This document shows, one piece after another, positions 15,822-24,828 of a DNA stretch of 64,000 nt (within the stretch, counting starts at the first letter, position 1; each line of letters starts with the position of its first letter). Position numbers and translations under genes: made by a program. The notes under the pieces were generated by a model. It saw only the letters and a list, made by a program, of their open reading frames with translations. It was not told where the DNA came from and ran no database searches. The DNA comes from CAKVLS01 sp045534265 (GTDB lineage: Bacteria; Bacillota; Clostridia; Christensenellales; UBA1242), in assembly GCA_045534265.1 (NCBI GenBank), contig JAZSJH010000005.1, forward strand, positions 124,001 through 188,000, read 5' to 3'.

Positions 15822-17333
15822 ATGGCAAAACAGCAAATTGTAAAATTATCAAATGGCGCAACATTAGTTTATCAAAAGCAGGGGGCTTTTAACGGCTCTT
15901 CATTTGTTATCGGCTTTGTGAGTGGGGCGCAACTAGACGGAAAATACGAAGGAATAAGTCACTTGCTTGAGCATTTGCTATTTAGACCAGCAAGTGATGA
16001 TATGAGACAAAACATTATGGGTAGCATTATGGCTAATGCAATAGGTCAAAATGCCTTTACTACCGATAGTTATATAGCGGTTACAGCTTCTGCAACCAAA
16101 GCCAACTTTGAAAGAGCGGTTGACACTTGTGTTTCTATGCTAAAGCCAAAAACTTTTACTAAAGATCAAATTAAAAAAGAAGTAGAAGTTATAAAACACG
16201 AAATAGCACTTGATGTTCCTGAGCAAGAAAATATTGTAGACCTATTTTTAGACAGACTTGCAGGATATGACACATCTATTCCTGTAAGGGACAAAATTCT
16301 TGGTACTGCAAGAACCCTAGGTCAAGTAACTCCAGAGCTTTTGAGTGAATATGTAAGAAGATATTTTAATACAGACAATCTAGTTATTTCTGTGACATCT
16401 AATAGTCCACTAAAAGAAATTCAAGATTTGTGTGAAAGTAAGATTGTAAGTCAATTTTCTCCAGCAGAAAAACCAGAGTATATTATCGAAACACCAGACT
16501 TTGAGTTTTATGAAGAAAAGAACCTTTTGATGGCTGTTCCAACACAAATATCATCAAATGTTGATATTCAAGTATTAGTTAGAACTAGAAATGGTGAAAG
16601 CGAAGATGTTGATAGAGAGTTTGCTTATGATGTTCTTGAGCAATATGTTTGCAATTCTATGGGCGGACTTATGTGGGATGCACTTAGAGTAAAGAAAAGT
16701 TTAGTATATAGTTATGCTCAAACAGTAATTGACGAAGGCAGTGTAAAATTCAAAAATTTTGCAGCCGAAACCAACGCAAAGAAAATGAACACGACAATCA
16801 AAGAACTTTGTGGAATAATTAAGACATTGTCAGAAGAAGGTGTAGAGCCAGAAGTATTTGATGTAATCAAAAAATCGATTACTGATAGAAACAACGCATC
16901 TTTGAATAAATACAAGAGTGCGACAGCTTTTTCTAACTTTGAAGATTGTATTTTTGGTCACCCATTTGTAGATTACAAAAAAGTTACTGAAATTATCGAA
17001 GGTATGACATACGAAGAATTTAATGCTCACTTGCAAGATCAATACAAGGTAAAAAATGTTTCTTTGCTTGTAACTGGTAACTTTAGAGCGTCAAATGTTC
17101 CTAACCTTATCGAAGTAGAAGAAATGGTAGGTAACAAAGCACACTCTGATAGCAAAGCTCTTCTTAATGTTCCTAGATTTGAATACACATCATACGTTCC
17201 TAAAGAAGTAGTTATAGCTCAAGAACAAGCCGAAGCTCAAGCAAAAGAAGAAAAAGCCCAAGAAGATGCTGTGATGGAATTTTTAGATAGTTTGCCACCT
17301 ATGCTAGCCATAGATGACACACACGTTCAATAA
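15822..17333 (+). CDS. M16 family zinc metallopeptidase
   Basis: This 503-residue peptidase has the inverted zinc motif HLLEH (H47-H51) and the third ligand E127, exactly 76 residues after the second histidine, as in insulinase/processing-peptidase family M16. A second M16-like domain follows from about 230 (SSNVDIQVLVRTRNGE onward) and the C-terminus is a charged Gln/Glu/Ala-rich tail (about 465-490). There is no signal peptide, so it is cytoplasmic. It has its own promoter and is followed 12 bases later by a small HicB-like gene before a terminator. Confidence 0.9.
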   Translation: MAKQQIVKLSNGATLVYQKQGAFNGSSFVIGFVSGAQLDGKYEGISHLLEHLLFRPASDDMRQNIMGSIMANAIGQNAFTTDSYIAVTASATKANFERAVDTCVSMLKPKTFTKDQIKKEVEVIKHEIALDVPEQENIVDLFLDRLAGYDTSIPVRDKILGTARTLGQVTPELLSEYVRRYFNTDNLVISVTSNSPLKEIQDLCESKIVSQFSPAEKPEYIIETPDFEFYEEKNLLMAVPTQISSNVDIQVLVRTRNGESEDVDREFAYDVLEQYVCNSMGGLMWDALRVKKSLVYSYAQTVIDEGSVKFKNFAAETNAKKMNTTIKELCGIIKTLSEEGVEPEVFDVIKKSITDRNNASLNKYKSATAFSNFEDCIFGHPFVDYKKVTEIIEGMTYEEFNAHLQDQYKVKNVSLLVTGNFRASNVPNLIEVEEMVGNKAHSDSKALLNVPRFEYTSYVPKEVVIAQEQAEAQAKEEKAQEDAVMEFLDSLPPMLAIDDTHVQ

Positions 17334-17345
17334 AGGAGAATAATT

Positions 17346-17654
17346 ATGGCAAAGACAACAAAATTATTTGTACCAGACGCTATGCAAATGCAAGGTCAGC
17401 TAAATGTTCCTTTAGTAATAACTAAAGTTATAGAAGATGATGTAGAGCTTTATCGTGGTTTTGTTCCGGGGCTTACAACAGAAGATTGTGTTTCGCCATC
17501 ACTAGATGCTTGCAAAGAAAGACTAAAACAAGATGCTGAAAAAATGATTGATAAATATCTAAAAGAAGGCAAAGAGTTTCCTTTCTTCCCAACAAAAGAA
17601 GAAATAATTGAAGACTTTGATGGAGTATGCAATATTAGATTTATCAAAATATAA
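17346..17654 (+). CDS. Small protein with a HicB-like pattern
   Basis: This 102-residue protein has the segment ELYRGFVPGLTTEDCVSPSL followed by a helix and EGKEFPFFPTKEEI. That resembles the partial RNase-H-like fold of HicB antitoxins (Y-x-P-D-L-P-G-C-x-T then E-A). No HicA toxin is adjacent and no DNA-binding domain is seen, so a toxin-antitoxin role is doubtful. It is co-transcribed with the M16 peptidase and ends at a strong terminator. AAGGAG precedes the ATG. Confidence 0.65.
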   Translation: MAKTTKLFVPDAMQMQGQLNVPLVITKVIEDDVELYRGFVPGLTTEDCVSPSLDACKERLKQDAEKMIDKYLKEGKEFPFFPTKEEIIEDFDGVCNIRFIKI

Positions 17655-17659
17655 AAAAA

Positions 17660-17687
17660 AGTAGCAAATAAATTGCTACTTTTTTTG
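17660..17687 (+). terminator. Intrinsic terminator after the M16 operon
   Basis: The stem AGTAGCAA (17660-17667) pairs with TTGCTACT (17673-17680), followed by a run of T. Confidence 0.9.
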
Positions 17688-17822
17688 TTTTGGTTTTGGC
17701 ATAAAAAAGTTTTTTGAATTACATCTTTTAAGGCAAAAATTATCATATAATATTAATAACAAAATTTTATTTTTTGATGCAGAAGTTTTTTATAAAAATA
17801 TCTAAAAAAAGTAAAAAGGTAT

Positions 17823-17852
17823 TTTACAAATAGTTATATAAAATGATATAAT
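17823..17852 (+). promoter_or_regulatory. Extended -10 promoter of the GH95-like gene
   Basis: TTTACA (17823-17828), an 18-base spacer and TGATATAAT ending at 17852 form an extended -10 promoter 19 bases before the ATG. Confidence 0.65.
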
Positions 17853-17871
17853 CTTTGTATTGAGGTAAATT

Positions 17872-20265
17872 ATGGCAAGTATTAAGAAAAACAACGTGTT
17901 AAAATTCAAAAGACCAGCAAGTTTATGGGGCGCTATGTGGAGAGAAGGTCTTCCAACCGGTAACGGTCTTATTGGCGCTAGCGTACTAGGCGGAGCCGGT
18001 TTTGAAAGTATACTTATCAATCATAACGACCTATGGTGGCAAGGACATACCGGTGTTTTGCCAGACATTTCTGATAAGATAAAGACTGTTAAGACAAACA
18101 TAAATAACGGCAATTACGCTGATGCTGAGAAGATTCTTCCAAAGGCTCTTATGGTAAAATCTTACAGACCACAATTATCTTATCCACTTCCACTTTGTGA
18201 TTTGAAAGTAACTATGCCAATTGAAAAGATGGTAAAAGAATACTATCGTTCTGTCAATATGGATAATGGCGAAGTTACAGTATCTTTTAAGGACAAAAAC
18301 ACAAGATATGAAAGAAATCTATTTGTATCTAGAGTAAACGACCTTATTTGTTATCAAATTTCAAAAAGTGGTCAAAAGACTATTGATTGTAATTTTAAGT
18401 TTGACCTTCACGATAAGTTCAACAATCGTGGACCTGGTGGAATAACTCAAGTTAATGATGATTTTGAGTTTGCTGCAAGCAAAGGTTATATGACGTATTC
18501 TGCACGTAGTGATAATGGTACTGACTATGGCGTTGTGGCAAGAGTAATCAACGTTGGTGGTAGTGTTACTTGCAGCGAAGATGGTATAGAGGTAAAAGGC
18601 GCGGACAAAGTTACACTTTTTGCTAAAGTGTATATCGATAGCCAAAAAGATAGAGAAGAAGAAAGTATCAAGAAAGAGCTTTCTATGATAAAGCTAACAT
18701 ATGAAAAGCTTTTGAAAGAACACACTTCTGTTCATAGCAAACTTATGAATATTGGAAGTTTGAGCTTGAATGCAAAACAAGAAACTTATGTTGACGAACT
18801 AATCGACAAAACAGTAAATGGCGAACTTCCTACAGCACTTCTTGAAAGATTGTATGCTTATGGTAAGTATTTGTTTGTATCTTCTTGTAGAGAAAATGGA
18901 GCTCCTTGCAATCCTTATGGTATCTTTAATGGTGATTATAAGGCTTGCGATAGTACTCGTAACAACTTTTTCCAAACACAAAGACTTTATAACTTTGCTT
19001 TCAATGGCGGTATGTCAAATTTAGTTTTGCCACTTCTTCAAAGATATTATCACAATATGGACGATTACAAGAAGAATGCAACTAGATTATACAATTGCAA
19101 AGGTATTTATGTTCCTGCTCTAGAATCTCCAGGTTCAGGGCTTTTGGGTTCTGTAGAGCCAGGTGTAATTCTTAACTTTAACGTTGCTGCGTTTGCAACT
19201 GAGATGTTCTATCAATATTATATCCACACAGATGATAGCAAGTTCATGCAAGATTATGGTATGGAATTTATTACCCAAACAGCAGAGTTTTATGAAGACT
19301 TGTTGAAAGTTAACAAAACAACTAAGACTTTGGAATCTCCAATTGGTTATTCTCCATACAACACTCCACAAAACTATGCGAAAAAGAGCAAAGAGCCACT
19401 ATGTATTGCATCTAACTGTACTGTTGACTTTGTTTGTGCAAAACAAGTATTTAGTATATTGATAGAACTTGGCAAAGCATTTGGTTTAGAAGATAGCGAA
19501 ATCGAAAGATGGCAAGACCTTCTTTCAAAAATCCCAGATATCTCTGTAGATGAAGAAGGCTTAATCAAAGAGTATTTGTCTTCTGTATTTATTACAAATA
19601 ACAAAACTCCATACATTCCACACTTGTTCCCATACAGCATTGGTTTTACATCTGCTGGTGCTACAAGAGAGTATGAAAAACTTGTTGCAAGCACTGCAAA
19701 AGCAAGATTTGCAAGATCAAGAGATTTGTTTACATCAGGCAACTTAATTAATATAGCTGCGGCTCTAGCTACTGCTGGTGATAGCAATAGTGCATACGAA
19801 GTTTTGGAGATTTTGACTCAAAACTTTATGACAAACAACCTTGTATTTACAAACTCAGATTATAGAGGAATGGGCGTTGGTAGCAATGACAAATGGCCAA
19901 CATATTCAATAGATAAAAACACTGGACTTGTACACGTAATTCAAAATATGTTTGTAAATTATGAAAAGGGTAGAATTATCCTATTCAAAAATCTTCCTTT
20001 GTCATTTACAAAGGGTTCTATTACTGGTTTGACTCTTCCAAACGGAATCAAACTTGACCTTGACTTTAATAGAGCAAAAGGTCTTTTGAAATTCAAAATC
20101 AAAACTCAAAAAGCCCAAAGTCTAAAGGTAGAACTTCCAGAAGGATTTACAAAGGTAAAAGGCGTTCCTGTAGAGCAAGTTGATGTTGAAAACTTAGCCT
20201 TCACGCTAAACACCCAAGGCGGAAAAACTCAACAACTAGTTATTAGATGGACAAACAAAATATAA
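17872..20265 (+). CDS. Divergent GH95-like glycoside hydrolase, cytoplasmic
   Basis: The 797-residue protein has the GH95 (alpha-fucosidase/galactosidase) plan: GLPTGNGLIGASVLGGAG with NHNDLWWQG in the N-terminal beta domain (about 26-58), an (alpha/alpha)6 barrel and a C-terminal beta sheet. In known GH95 enzymes the general acid is the Glu of an SPE motif, but the matching site here reads SPYN (494-497). The paired Asn of NxN appear as NNFFQ (364-368), so one is uncertain, while the Asp of IDGNFG seems kept as D681 in SIDKNTG. Loss of the acid suggests altered specificity or an inactive enzyme; this alignment was made by eye. There is no signal peptide. It has its own promoter and terminator. 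Confidence 0.75.
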   Translation: MASIKKNNVLKFKRPASLWGAMWREGLPTGNGLIGASVLGGAGFESILINHNDLWWQGHTGVLPDISDKIKTVKTNINNGNYADAEKILPKALMVKSYRPQLSYPLPLCDLKVTMPIEKMVKEYYRSVNMDNGEVTVSFKDKNTRYERNLFVSRVNDLICYQISKSGQKTIDCNFKFDLHDKFNNRGPGGITQVNDDFEFAASKGYMTYSARSDNGTDYGVVARVINVGGSVTCSEDGIEVKGADKVTLFAKVYIDSQKDREEESIKKELSMIKLTYEKLLKEHTSVHSKLMNIGSLSLNAKQETYVDELIDKTVNGELPTALLERLYAYGKYLFVSSCRENGAPCNPYGIFNGDYKACDSTRNNFFQTQRLYNFAFNGGMSNLVLPLLQRYYHNMDDYKKNATRLYNCKGIYVPALESPGSGLLGSVEPGVILNFNVAAFATEMFYQYYIHTDDSKFMQDYGMEFITQTAEFYEDLLKVNKTTKTLESPIGYSPYNTPQNYAKKSKEPLCIASNCTVDFVCAKQVFSILIELGKAFGLEDSEIERWQDLLSKIPDISVDEEGLIKEYLSSVFITNNKTPYIPHLFPYSIGFTSAGATREYEKLVASTAKARFARSRDLFTSGNLINIAAALATAGDSNSAYEVLEILTQNFMTNNLVFTNSDYRGMGVGSNDKWPTYSIDKNTGLVHVIQNMFVNYEKGRIILFKNLPLSFTKGSITGLTLPNGIKLDLDFNRAKGLLKFKIKTQKAQSLKVELPEGFTKVKGVPVEQVDVENLAFTLNTQGGKTQQLVIRWTNKI

Positions 20266-20274
20266 CAAAAAAAG

Positions 20275-20302
20275 CATTAGGTATATTGCCTAATGTTTTT
20301 TT
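20275..20302. terminator. Bidirectional terminator between convergent genes
   Basis: CATTAGG (20275-20281) pairs with CCTAATG (20289-20295). A T run follows and an A run precedes it, so it can end transcripts from both sides. Confidence 0.85.
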
Positions 20303-21374
20303 ATTGGCTAAACTTTGCTATATAGACATCTCCGCCGCCATATGTTTCAAGATTTTGATGCAGATTAAAGATAATCATATCATCTAAAACATAGTACTTT
20401 TCGCTGTAAATATTGTCATTAATTGAATAATTTCGGTTGTTTATTGTTATAAAAACATAACTTTCATTTGTGTAGATATTGTATTTGACGCTTATATATC
20501 TTTTATCTGAAAAAGTCTCTCTTGATATAATGTCTCCGTGATTGCAAATAAAATATTTATATGTTTTGTCCGCCGTTAAATATATGTTGAGCCCATTGTC
20601 TTCAAAGTCAAAATCTGCATATTCTGCCTGAATATCGAAAATTGACGTGTAAGTTATCTCAAAGTTTTTTATGCAGGTTACGATTGTTTCGCCATCTTGA
20701 GTGGTTGCAAATACAAGTGTGTCATCTATTGCTGTTGCTGAAACAAAATTGCTTGTTTCAAAAATTAACTGCCTGTCAAAATTTGTTATATATAACTCAT
20801 TTTCGCTTTGGAATAAAAAGTAACTTTCGTATTTGCAGGCAAAATCGTGATTTGAAAAAATCATAAAGCCATAGTCAAAATTTTCTATACCAAAATCGCC
20901 ACTGCAGAATAAATACAATTTGTTTGAGATGATTTGAAGATTTTTTAATGCGGGCAGAGTAAGTGTATTTATTACATTTAAGTTTTTATTTAATACAAAA
21001 AAGTTTTCCCTATCAATAAGATATATTTCTTCGTTGTATACAGCTCCACTTATACATACGTTATCAAGTAGCTTTATATCTTTTATTTTGTATAAGTCTT
21101 TATCAAAATGCGACACAAAAGTTCCGCTACTATTTGAATAAATAATATATGTGTATTTTCCTTGATAGGCGCAGAGAAGAAGGTCACTTTCTGCAGTTCC
21201 GCAATGATTGTATGTTTCAAAGCTATACTCTGGTGGGGCACTTTTTGGGGCGTAAATTTCACTTGGTGGAGAAACTGCACTAGAATTAATTGTAGGTGGG
21301 GCTTTTGTCGCAAAGGATATAAGCAAAGCAATAAAACCGCTAATAAAAAATACTTTCAACTTATTTGTTTTCAT
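20301..21374 (-). CDS. Secreted propeller-like protein of unknown function
   Basis: This 357-residue protein has an N-terminal signal sequence (MKTNKLKVFFISGFIALLIS) and a Pro/Ser-rich linker (about 30-50) followed by repeating short beta-strand units such as YTYIIYSNSSG, IYLIDRENFF and LVFATTQDGE, consistent with a beta-propeller. No lipobox cysteine is seen. The start was set at the second methionine of the frame because CAGGAGT lies 7 bases before it; the frame stays open for 14 more codons upstream. It follows murG on the same strand after an 81-base gap. The function is unknown. Confidence 0.7.
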   Translation of the reverse strand: MKTNKLKVFFISGFIALLISFATKAPPTINSSAVSPPSEIYAPKSAPPEYSFETYNHCGTAESDLLLCAYQGKYTYIIYSNSSGTFVSHFDKDLYKIKDIKLLDNVCISGAVYNEEIYLIDRENFFVLNKNLNVINTLTLPALKNLQIISNKLYLFCSGDFGIENFDYGFMIFSNHDFACKYESYFLFQSENELYITNFDRQLIFETSNFVSATAIDDTLVFATTQDGETIVTCIKNFEITYTSIFDIQAEYADFDFEDNGLNIYLTADKTYKYFICNHGDIISRETFSDKRYISVKYNIYTNESYVFITINNRNYSINDNIYSEKYYVLDDMIIFNLHQNLETYGGGDVYIAKFSQ

Positions 21375-21455
21375 AATCGGTACTCCTGACAAAAGAGTAA
21401 CATAAATTATTCGCAAATAATGTCGAAAGCATTTTATGTTATTAAATTACATTAA

Positions 21456-22508
21456 TTAAGATTTTTTTACAAGTTTGTATATTTGATTAAGTATATTTTG
21501 GCTGCCGTTGCTTGTTTTTATTTTTGCCATATTATTTATAAGTGCCGGAGCGTCTTTTTCTAGTTTTTCTATTTCGGCAAGTAGTCTTTTTGGTGTCAAA
21601 TCTTCTTGCATCAGCATATTCATAAGGTTTTTATCACAAAATTCTTTTGCATTGTCTACTTGGTCTCCACGAGAAGCGCCTTTTGGCAGTGGTATCAAAA
21701 GAGTGGGTTTTTGCAAATATAAAAACTCAAATATAGCATTTGAACCCGCCCTTGATACTATAAAATCTGTTATGGCAAAGATATCTTCTATATTTTGTAC
21801 GTATTCTAGCTGATAGTAATTTTTTGCAGCAATATTTATTTTTTTACCTTTGCCAACAATGTGTATTACATTATATTTTTGTGTTAGCTGGTCTATTGTT
21901 TTTGCTACGCAGTCATTTATTGCTTTAGCTCCGGTAGATCCACCCATAAATAGTATGGTTTTTCTGTCTGGAGTTAGGTTTGTTAGCTTGTAGCCAGCGG
22001 ACTTATTTCCGTATTTTATATTTTCTCTAATAGGGCTTCCGGTTACTACAGCTTTTTTAAGATTTTTGGCAGTGCTTTCAAAACTTGTACAGAATATGTT
22101 GCTGTATTTATATATGATTTTGTTTGCAAGGCCTATGCTTTGGTCAGATTCGTGACTGATGATTTTCGTCTTACATCTTTTGCCTGCGATAACAACAGGT
22201 AGAGAGACATATCCACCTTTTGAAAAAATAATGTCTGGCTTTATTTTTTTGATAAGTTTTTTGCAAGCTTTGATAGAAGAAAATAGCTTAAATGGAATAG
22301 AGAAGTTTTTCAGTAAATTACTTCGGTCAAATTTTACTGCCTTTATGGTGTGATAAGTTATGGGCTTATCTTTCATTATTTCTTTTTCTATGCCGTCAGT
22401 ACCAATATAATGTACGTCAAAATCTTCTAATAGTTTAGGCAAAATGCTAAGGTGTGGTATAACGTGACCACCAGTTCCGCCGCCTGTTAATATGATAGTT
22501 TTTTTCAT
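21456..22508 (-). CDS. murG: UDP-GlcNAc:lipid I GlcNAc transferase MurG
   Basis: This 350-residue GT28 glycosyltransferase converts lipid I to lipid II at the inner face of the membrane. It shows the Gly-rich loop TGGGTGGHVIPHLS near the start, FSKGGYVSLPVVIAG, HESDQSIGLANK, the second Gly loop MGGSTGAKAIND and the UDP-GlcNAc site SRAGSNAIFEFLYLQKP. It stands alone rather than in a dcw cluster. The ATG is the first of the frame. Confidence 0.96.
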   Translation of the reverse strand: MKKTIILTGGGTGGHVIPHLSILPKLLEDFDVHYIGTDGIEKEIMKDKPITYHTIKAVKFDRSNLLKNFSIPFKLFSSIKACKKLIKKIKPDIIFSKGGYVSLPVVIAGKRCKTKIISHESDQSIGLANKIIYKYSNIFCTSFESTAKNLKKAVVTGSPIRENIKYGNKSAGYKLTNLTPDRKTILFMGGSTGAKAINDCVAKTIDQLTQKYNVIHIVGKGKKINIAAKNYYQLEYVQNIEDIFAITDFIVSRAGSNAIFEFLYLQKPTLLIPLPKGASRGDQVDNAKEFCDKNLMNMLMQEDLTPKRLLAEIEKLEKDAPALINNMAKIKTSNGSQNILNQIYKLVKKS

Positions 22509-22832
22509 AGTTTATTTATATGTTTTTTAGGAAAAATATATACAACCAACGCTCAAAAAACTCTAAAAATTTTAGTTATAAATATGCAAATAACTAAATA
22601 AATATACATATATTTGTATATTTATGCAATAAAATTAATTAGAGCGTGTTACAGCTATAAAAAAGTTAATTTTTATGCAAAAAGTGTTAGGAAAATAAAG
22701 GATTATGTGATATAATCAAAGTGTAAAAAATAGTTAAATTTGCTATTGTATAAATAAGGTATGATAAGAATTTTGACATATTTTGTTGTATTTTTATACA
22801 AAGCAAGATTTTGTAATAATAGGGGGCAGCAA
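22509..22832. other. Divergent intergenic region between murG and the topoisomerase operon
   Basis: This 324-base AT-rich spacer holds a perfect 10-base inverted repeat TAAATATACA (22599-22608) / TGTATATTTA (22615-22624) and, on the plus strand, an extended -10 promoter TTAGGA-18-TATAAT (22687-22716) for the topoisomerase genes. An open frame from 22761 would extend the B subunit by 24 residues, but it has no ribosome binding site. Confidence 0.5.
22687..22716 (+). promoter_or_regulatory. Likely promoter of the topoisomerase operon
   Basis: TTAGGA (22687-22692), an 18-base spacer and TGATATAAT with a TGn extended -10 ending at 22716. The chosen ATG at 22833 leaves a leader of about 110 bases. 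Confidence 0.5.
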
Positions 22833-24794
22833 ATGGAATCATATGGCTCAAAGGATATAGTTGTTCTAGAAGGATTAGATGCAGTAAGACTAAGACCAGG
22901 TATGTATATTGGTAGTACCGGAAGTCGTGGTGTGCATCATATCTTATGGGAAATTGTTGACAACAGTATGGACGAAATAGCCAACGGTCATGGTAACAAA
23001 ATTATCGTAACTCTTTATGCAGATGGTAGTGTCAGTGTAGAAGATGACGGTCGTGGTATTCCGGTTGATATGCATCCAACTTTGAAAAAATCTGGTGCAG
23101 AAGTTATCTTTACGCAACTTCACGCTGGTGGTAAATTCAACAATTCAAACTATAGCTATTCTGGCGGACTTCATGGTGTAGGTGCTGCGGTAACTAACGC
23201 TTTGAGCAAGTGGCTAAAAGCTATAATCTATAAGCAAGGCAAAGCGTATGAAATAGAGTTTGCTTCTGTTCCTGACAAAAATGGAAACATCAAGGGTGGT
23301 GTAACTCAAAAACCTTTGACTCAAATAGGTACTTGTGCAAAGGACAAAACAGGAACATTTATTAGATTTTTGCCTGATACTGAGATATTCCAATCACATA
23401 CTTTTTCTAGTGATATTATCAAAAAGCGTCTTCGTGAACTAGCTTTTCTTAACAAAGGTATTCAAATTGACTTTATTGATGAGCAAGAAAAAACAAGTGT
23501 TACTTTCAAATATGATGGCGGTTTGAAAGACTTTATTGGTTATCTTAACGAAACTAAAAATGTTATTCATGATGAGCCTATTTATATCGAAGGTGAAAAC
23601 ACCGAAAGCGAAGATTGTCTAAAGCTTGCTCTTGCTATTCAATATACAGATGGCTATATCGAAAGTATGTTTTCATTTGTAAATAATATTTCAACTACCG
23701 AAGGTGGTACTCACGAAATCGGTCTAAAGACTGCTTTGACTAGGGTTTTGAATGATATTGCAAAGAAACACGGATATATCAAAGACAAAGAGCCACATCT
23801 TATGGGCGAGGACTTTAGAGAGGGCATAACCTGTCTTCTTGCTATCAAAATGAGAAATACTCAGTTTGAAGGTCAAACAAAAACAAAACTTGGTAACCCA
23901 GAAGCGAAATCTTTGGTTGAAAATATTGTAGCTACTGAGCTTTACAAATATTTTGAGAAAAAAGAACACGTAAAAGTACTAGAACTAATTATAAACAAAG
24001 CAAAATCTGCTGCTCGTACTAGACTTGCGGCAAAGAAAGCAAAAGAGATTTCTAGACAAAAAAATAGCATAGAAAACTCAAGTTTGATAGGTAAACTTGC
24101 TGTATGTTCTGGTAGAAAACCAGAAAATAACGAAATCTTTATCGTAGAGGGTGACTCTGCGGGTGGTAGCGCAAAACAAGCCAGAGACAGAAGTTTCCAA
24201 GCAATTTTGTCACTTCGCGGAAAACCACTAAACGCCGAAAAGAAACGTCTTGACCAAGTTTTGGCTAACGAAGAAATAAAATTAATTATTGGCGCTTTGG
24301 GAACTAGCATTGGAGAAGACTTTGATCTTGACAACCTAAAATATCACAAAGTAATTATTTTATCTGATGCTGACCAAGACGGCGCACATATTAGAGCAAT
24401 ATTACTTACATTCTTCTTTAGATATATGAAAGAACTTCTTTATAATGGTAATGTATATATTGGGCTTCCACCACTATACAAAATTAGCAAAAAAGATGTT
24501 GTAGAATATGTTTATTCTGATAAAGAACTTCCAGAAGCTATCAAAAGAATTGGTAAGGGCTATAGCATTCAAAGATACAAAGGTCTTGGTGAGATGAATC
24601 CAGACCAACTATGGGAAACAACAATGGACCCAGCAAAAAGATCTTTACTTCAAGTTGGGGTAGAAGATGCTGCCAATGCAGAAAGAATGATAACAACACT
24701 TATGGGTGACAATATTGACGCTCGTAAAGAATATCTAAACGAATATGTAAACTTTAACAAAGAAGAAAGTAACTTTGAAAAGTTAAATGGATAA
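22833..24794 (+). CDS. parE: Type IIA topoisomerase subunit B (ParE/GyrB)
   Basis: This 653-residue ATPase subunit has GHKL motifs EIVDNSMDEI and VEDDGRGIPVD, the TOPRIM glutamate in EIFIVEGDSAGGSAK and the metal aspartates in LSDADQDGAHI. SAKQARDRSFQAIL and the A-subunit partner, which lacks a GyrA box, favour ParE (topoisomerase IV, chromosome decatenation) over GyrB, but the two are hard to separate by eye. The start was placed at MESYGSKD, preceded by AGGGGG. The A subunit gene follows 34 bases downstream. Confidence 0.88.
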   Translation: MESYGSKDIVVLEGLDAVRLRPGMYIGSTGSRGVHHILWEIVDNSMDEIANGHGNKIIVTLYADGSVSVEDDGRGIPVDMHPTLKKSGAEVIFTQLHAGGKFNNSNYSYSGGLHGVGAAVTNALSKWLKAIIYKQGKAYEIEFASVPDKNGNIKGGVTQKPLTQIGTCAKDKTGTFIRFLPDTEIFQSHTFSSDIIKKRLRELAFLNKGIQIDFIDEQEKTSVTFKYDGGLKDFIGYLNETKNVIHDEPIYIEGENTESEDCLKLALAIQYTDGYIESMFSFVNNISTTEGGTHEIGLKTALTRVLNDIAKKHGYIKDKEPHLMGEDFREGITCLLAIKMRNTQFEGQTKTKLGNPEAKSLVENIVATELYKYFEKKEHVKVLELIINKAKSAARTRLAAKKAKEISRQKNSIENSSLIGKLAVCSGRKPENNEIFIVEGDSAGGSAKQARDRSFQAILSLRGKPLNAEKKRLDQVLANEEIKLIIGALGTSIGEDFDLDNLKYHKVIILSDADQDGAHIRAILLTFFFRYMKELLYNGNVYIGLPPLYKISKKDVVEYVYSDKELPEAIKRIGKGYSIQRYKGLGEMNPDQLWETTMDPAKRSLLQVGVEDAANAERMITTLMGDNIDARKEYLNEYVNFNKEESNFEKLNG

Positions 24795-24828
24795 TATTTA
24801 TTTGTAAAAATTTATAAAAGGAGAAGAA

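Noticed and set aside
17346..17654. HicAB toxin-antitoxin system
   Set aside because: Only a HicB-like pattern is present; no HicA gene or DNA-binding domain lies next to it.
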